Shown in pieces: positions 14,434-17,088 of a stretch of DNA of 17,088 nt (the first letter of the stretch is position 1; each line of letters begins with the position of its first letter). Below the pieces are notes generated by a model, which saw only the letters and a list, made by a program, of their open reading frames with translations, had not been told where the DNA came from and searched no databases. The stretch is from Trichodesmium sp. jk18x7bins.61 (GTDB lineage: Bacteria; Cyanobacteriota; Cyanobacteriia; Cyanobacteriales; Microcoleaceae): positions 1 through 17,088 of the forward strand of contig JAJEAQ010000641.1 in assembly GCA_022822685.1 (NCBI GenBank), written 5' to 3'. The position numbers were made by a program, and so were the translations under genes.

Positions 14434-14573
14434 AGGTGGGCAAAAAACAGTAAATTTACACTAAATTTACTGTGGGCGTTCTATCGCGTTTCATGTGTGT
14501 AGCAAAGCGTTAAGCCGAGCTATGCGTATAGCAAAACGGAGTTTTATCGCTCAATACCCAGCCCACCCTACTA
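14434..14573. repeat. Hairpin repeat with GTGGG/CCCAC arms
   Basis: AAGGTGGGC at the left and GCCCACCCTAC at the right bound a segment that contains a perfect 12-bp-stem hairpin, ACAGTAAATTTA-CAC-TAAATTTACTGT (14447-14473), and a GCAAAGCGTTAAGC...GCAAAACGGAG decorated arm. Confidence 0.5.
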
Positions 14574-14599
14574 CTTTTTTTTTGCTTGATCCTCGTAAG

Positions 14600-14743
14600 A
14601 GAGAGATTGTTGATCACGCCTCAGATTAAATTCTTGCGTAGGGTGGGTGAGGTAGAAATATTTCCTTGTACTAACCAGAATTTTAGTTGTCCGCCGCCGG
14701 CCACCAGAATTAAGCCTTAATATTTGCTTGACAAATAGTCTTT
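14600..14743 (-). repeat. Dispersed repeat, copy B (inverse of 999-1173)
   Basis: Read on the minus strand it shows the same ordered blocks as copy A: GACTATTTGT (complement at 14731-14740), the 17-nt GGCGGACAACTAAAATT block (complement at 14679-14695), the 23-nt block (14644-14666) and GAATTTAATCTGAG (complement at about 14620-14633). Confidence 0.7.
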
Positions 14744-15373
14744 AATAGATGTACGAGCGATCGCTGAATTTAGGAATAAGGAAAAAAATACAGAATTTAA
14801 AGAGTAAAGCTTAAATAGATTAAGCCTCAGTCTTTTTAAATTATGTAAGTAATAAAATGCTTATTCTTTAGTCTGAAACAGAAAAAGTAGGTTAAATTTA
14901 GACTAAATTTTGGCTAAATTAGGAGCAATAGTTATGTAGTTATGATACATATAATTAATAGGAGACTTTATAGACTGTTTATAAAGCAAATATTAGGACA
15001 GTTAGATTGCTTAATTTTGTTGGGTGAAGGCGGAAAAATAAAATCTCGATGAGTACCAGATAATATTCCCGTCTCATACCAATTCTCAAAAAAAATGCTA
15101 TGCTTGCTTGGGGCAAAAAATAAGCGTTAAAATCACCAAATCACCAAATATCGAGGATTTGCGACTATATGTAGTTAGTATTGGGAAATAAAAAATACTC
15201 GTACATCAAAGTTTTTAGTAATTTGTATAACCAGACCTAAACAAAGATTTAAACAGAGTTTTATAAACATTATCTTATATCAGCGAGATGCTATACTTCA
15301 CATAAATCTCTACATAATTGATGATTTATTATCAATAAAATCAGATGTAAATTGATTGTAATTACAAATAAAT

Positions 15374-15865
15374 ATGAGCAATTTATCTACAAAAATAGTT
15401 CATTTTCCTCCATATATTAAAGAGCAATATGGTGTATCTTATGTTGACGAAAGATCTGTTCGGAACTTAGGCTATGCTTTGCTGACTATTGCTGGAGCAG
15501 ATGGAGAAGTGAGCGAAGCAGAAATGAATCGGTTAATAAATGACCATATTTCTATAGGTGTGCCAGAAGAAATTATCAAGTCATACAAAGTATTTGACTA
15601 CAAAAATGCCAATTGGGAAGAGCTACTACCAGATATTCAGAGAGCTGATATGCCTTTTAATGTTGCTAGGACATTAATTCATGACGCTATTAAAATGTCT
15701 AGAGCAGATTTTGAATTCGCTGATGAAGAAAAAATGGCTGTGAAAAAAGCAGTTAAACTTTTAGAAGTTCCTGATGATATTTTATTAGCTCTAAACCGTC
15801 TGGTAGATATGGAAGAAGCCCTGAATGCAATGGGGAGGGCATTGATGGAGACTGATAAATTGTGA
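15374..15865 (+). CDS. TerB-like (tellurite-resistance-type helical) protein
   Basis: 163 residues, acidic, all-helical by inspection, with no signal peptide. Residues about 28-75 (LLTIAGADGEVSEAEMNRLI) and 98-150 (LIHDAIKMSRADFEFADEEK) are the two halves of a TerB-type bundle. Each has an acidic A-D-G-E / A-D-x-E-F-A-D turn followed by E-x-x-x-(L/V)-(I/K), the pattern thought to bind metal in TerB. Many cyanobacterial proteins with this fold are not linked to tellurite, and their roles are unknown. The ATG at 15374 lacks a clear SD; the next Met is at residue 51, inside the domain. It stands alone between a repeat region and nadC; no other ter genes are near. Confidence 0.7.
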   Translation: MSNLSTKIVHFPPYIKEQYGVSYVDERSVRNLGYALLTIAGADGEVSEAEMNRLINDHISIGVPEEIIKSYKVFDYKNANWEELLPDIQRADMPFNVARTLIHDAIKMSRADFEFADEEKMAVKKAVKLLEVPDDILLALNRLVDMEEALNAMGRALMETDKL

Positions 15866-15999
15866 TTAATTCAGATTGATTTTGTGATTATATGGCTATC
15901 CTTAATAGGTCATGAAGAGTACCCGCACATAAAAGCTTTGGAAAACATATTTAGATGCACTTTCTCAAGCTAACACTCGTTCACAACCTATTTAAGGTA

Positions 16000-16068
16000 G
16001 AGAGTTGATTTACAGGAAATATTGATGTCTCAGTTTATTGAGCGAGATGTAAATCAACTCTCTTTTTT
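16000..16068 (+). terminator. Long-stem terminator or attenuator just before nadC
   Basis: GAGAGTTGATTTACA (16000-16014) and TGTAAATCAACTCTC (16048-16062) form a perfect 15-bp stem around a 33-nt loop, which itself has a small CTCA/TGAG stem. TTTTTT (16063-16068) follows directly and continues CTTTT. The T-run ends 20 bp before the nadC ATG. It may end transcription from the TerB-like gene, or it may act as a regulated attenuator in the nadC leader. Confidence 0.75.
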
Positions 16069-16093
16069 CTTTTGATCGGAAATAGACAAAAAT

Positions 16094-16963
16094 ATGACAG
16101 CAGTTGTACCTCCAAAGATAATATTGGACAATTTATTAAAAGATTGGCTGCTAGAAGATATTGGTAGGGGCGATCGCACAACTTCAGGCTTATTTTCAGC
16201 AGATGAGGTAATCCCGGGAATAGGCCATTGGTTAGTAAAGGAATCAGGAGTAATTGCAGGATTGCCCATAGCAGCTAGGGTGTTTCAACTTTTGGATGAA
16301 CGAATAAATTTTTTACCGACTGTTGCCGAGGGGGAATTTTGCCCGCAGGGAACTGTAGTGGCTAAATTAGATGGGCCGTTAGATAGTTTACTGACTGGAG
16401 AAAGGGTGGCCTTAAATCTGGGGATGCGTTTAAGTGGGATAGCAAGTATGACTCGCAAATATGCTGACAAGATTGCTGATTTGCCTGTGCAACTGGTTGA
16501 TACTCGTAAGACAACTCCAGGCCTGAGAATATTAGAAAAATATGCGACTCAAGTTGGTGGGGCGAAAAATCACCGGATGGGGCTTGATGATGCGGTGATG
16601 ATTAAAGATAATCATATTGCTGCGGCTGGGGGTATTGGAGAAGCGATCGCTAAAGTTAGAGAAAGAATGCCTTACCCTTTAACTGTTGAAGTAGAGACAG
16701 AGACATTAGCAGAAGTAGAGACGGCTTTGGAATATCAGGCAGATATTATTATGCTCGATAATATGTCAGTTGAAATGATGCAGCAAGCAGTTAAGATGAT
16801 TCGTCAAGATAATAGTCGAATTCAAATCGAAGCTTCTGGTAATATTACCATCGAAACTATTAGAAATGTTGCTGAAACAGGAGTAGATTATATTTCTACC
16901 AGCGCTCCTATCACTCGCTCAAATTGGTTAGATTTAAGTATGAAAATACAAAAGCTAGTGTAA
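16094..16963 (+). CDS. nadC: Nicotinate-nucleotide pyrophosphorylase (quinolinate phosphoribosyltransferase)
   Basis: NadC converts quinolinate and PRPP to nicotinate mononucleotide with loss of CO2, the third step of de novo NAD synthesis. It acts after NadB and the Fe-S enzyme NadA. The 289 residues match the family. The N-terminal domain (about 10-115) begins LLKDWLLEDIGRGDRTT, a strong family signature with E21, D22 and D27. The barrel carries DTRKTTPGLRILEKY (136-150), NHRMGL (159-164) and IKDNHI (170-175), which bind the quinolinate and PRPP phosphates. VEVETE (198-203), LDN (221-223), EASGNI (246-251) and STSAPI (268-273) complete the site. GGAKNHR replaces the more usual GGGxNHR. The ATG has only a distant GGA as SD. 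Confidence 0.97.
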   Translation: MTAVVPPKIILDNLLKDWLLEDIGRGDRTTSGLFSADEVIPGIGHWLVKESGVIAGLPIAARVFQLLDERINFLPTVAEGEFCPQGTVVAKLDGPLDSLLTGERVALNLGMRLSGIASMTRKYADKIADLPVQLVDTRKTTPGLRILEKYATQVGGAKNHRMGLDDAVMIKDNHIAAAGGIGEAIAKVRERMPYPLTVEVETETLAEVETALEYQADIIMLDNMSVEMMQQAVKMIRQDNSRIQIEASGNITIETIRNVAETGVDYISTSAPITRSNWLDLSMKIQKLV

Positions 16964-17088
16964 TTTTATATAGGATTTAGCCATCAATTAAACATAAAAA
17001 TTTAGGTAGTAGCACATCTAGCTTGATTTTGTGGGGAAAGTAATTGCTAAGAAACTTAAAAAATTAACATTTTGGGATTTTATTTACC

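Larger units (their letters stand above)
14378..15373. other. About 1 kb of repeat-rich DNA without a gene
   Basis: No ORF or RNA gene is supported. It contains a hairpin repeat (about 14434-14573), dispersed repeat copy B (14600-14743), a HIP1 site (14757-14764), a GTTGGGTGAAGGCGG fragment near 15020 and AT-rich sequence to the start of the next gene, including an 8-bp tandem (ATCACCAA twice, about 15132-15147). Confidence 0.6.

Noticed and set aside
14378..15373. CRISPR array or integration site downstream of the 5S gene
   Set aside because: The repeats are few, hairpin-forming and irregularly spaced, with no uniform spacers, no cas genes, and no integrase or tRNA-type attachment duplication.
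15374..15865. Tellurite resistance gene terB proper
   Set aside because: The fold pattern is TerB-like, but no other ter genes are present and the sequence is not close to canonical TerB, so I give no gene symbol or resistance role.

Overview
The window is AT-rich cyanobacterial DNA, most likely from a filamentous heterocyst-forming lineage (Nostocales). The signs are at least nine copies of the cyanobacterial HIP1 octamer GCGATCGC (531, 942, 2525, 7160, 9314, 11437, 14757, 16170, 16643), a chlB gene, a sufR/sufBCDS locus with a cyanobacterial-type SufR, a PEP-CTERM tail, a cyanobacterial-style 5S rRNA, and many short intergenic repeats. The density of broken genes and repeats suggests a genome in partial decay. 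I cannot name the species.

Layout, left to right. 1-1435: the 3' tail of a gene running in from the left, repeat-rich intergenic DNA and a probable C-terminal gene remnant. 1436-2962: chlB, a subunit of the light-independent (dark) protochlorophyllide reductase, with a 14-bp palindrome about 50 bp upstream of its start. 2963-5836: a gene graveyard. It holds a small secreted-peptide ORF, a secreted-domain pseudogene (one frameshift, one nonsense codon), a 5'-truncated PLP-dependent decarboxylase pseudogene (three internal stops) joined to it in the same frame, a hairpin repeat with a 133-bp MITE-like element inside it, and a PEP-CTERM tail without its N-terminus. 5837-6214: a small membrane-anchored DUF4177-like protein. 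6754-12624 (minus strand): the sufB-sufC-sufD-sufS operon, with repeats in the sufB/sufC and sufD/sufS gaps. 12783-13505 (plus strand): sufR, the divergent [4Fe-4S] repressor; the shared promoter region carries one perfect and one near-perfect CAAC-N6-GTTG operator. 13612-14019: a small protein built from two diverged copies of a ~39-residue unit. 14099-14377: a self-contained transcription unit for an orphan 5S rRNA (consensus promoter, gene, terminator). 14378-15373: about 1 kb of repeats without a gene. 15374-15865: a TerB-like protein. 16094-16963: nadC, preceded at very short distance by a terminator-type hairpin.

Functionally the core is iron-sulfur metabolism. SufS takes sulfur from cysteine, SufBCD assembles the cluster, and SufR senses cluster status and controls the operon. 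ChlB belongs to an Fe-S enzyme and so is a client of that machinery. NadC works downstream of NadA, another Fe-S enzyme. I see no defence, CRISPR or phage system. The most unusual items are the orphan divergent 5S unit, the fused pseudogene pair, the duplicated-domain protein beside sufR, the hairpin crowding the nadC start, and the repeat invasion of the suf operon.
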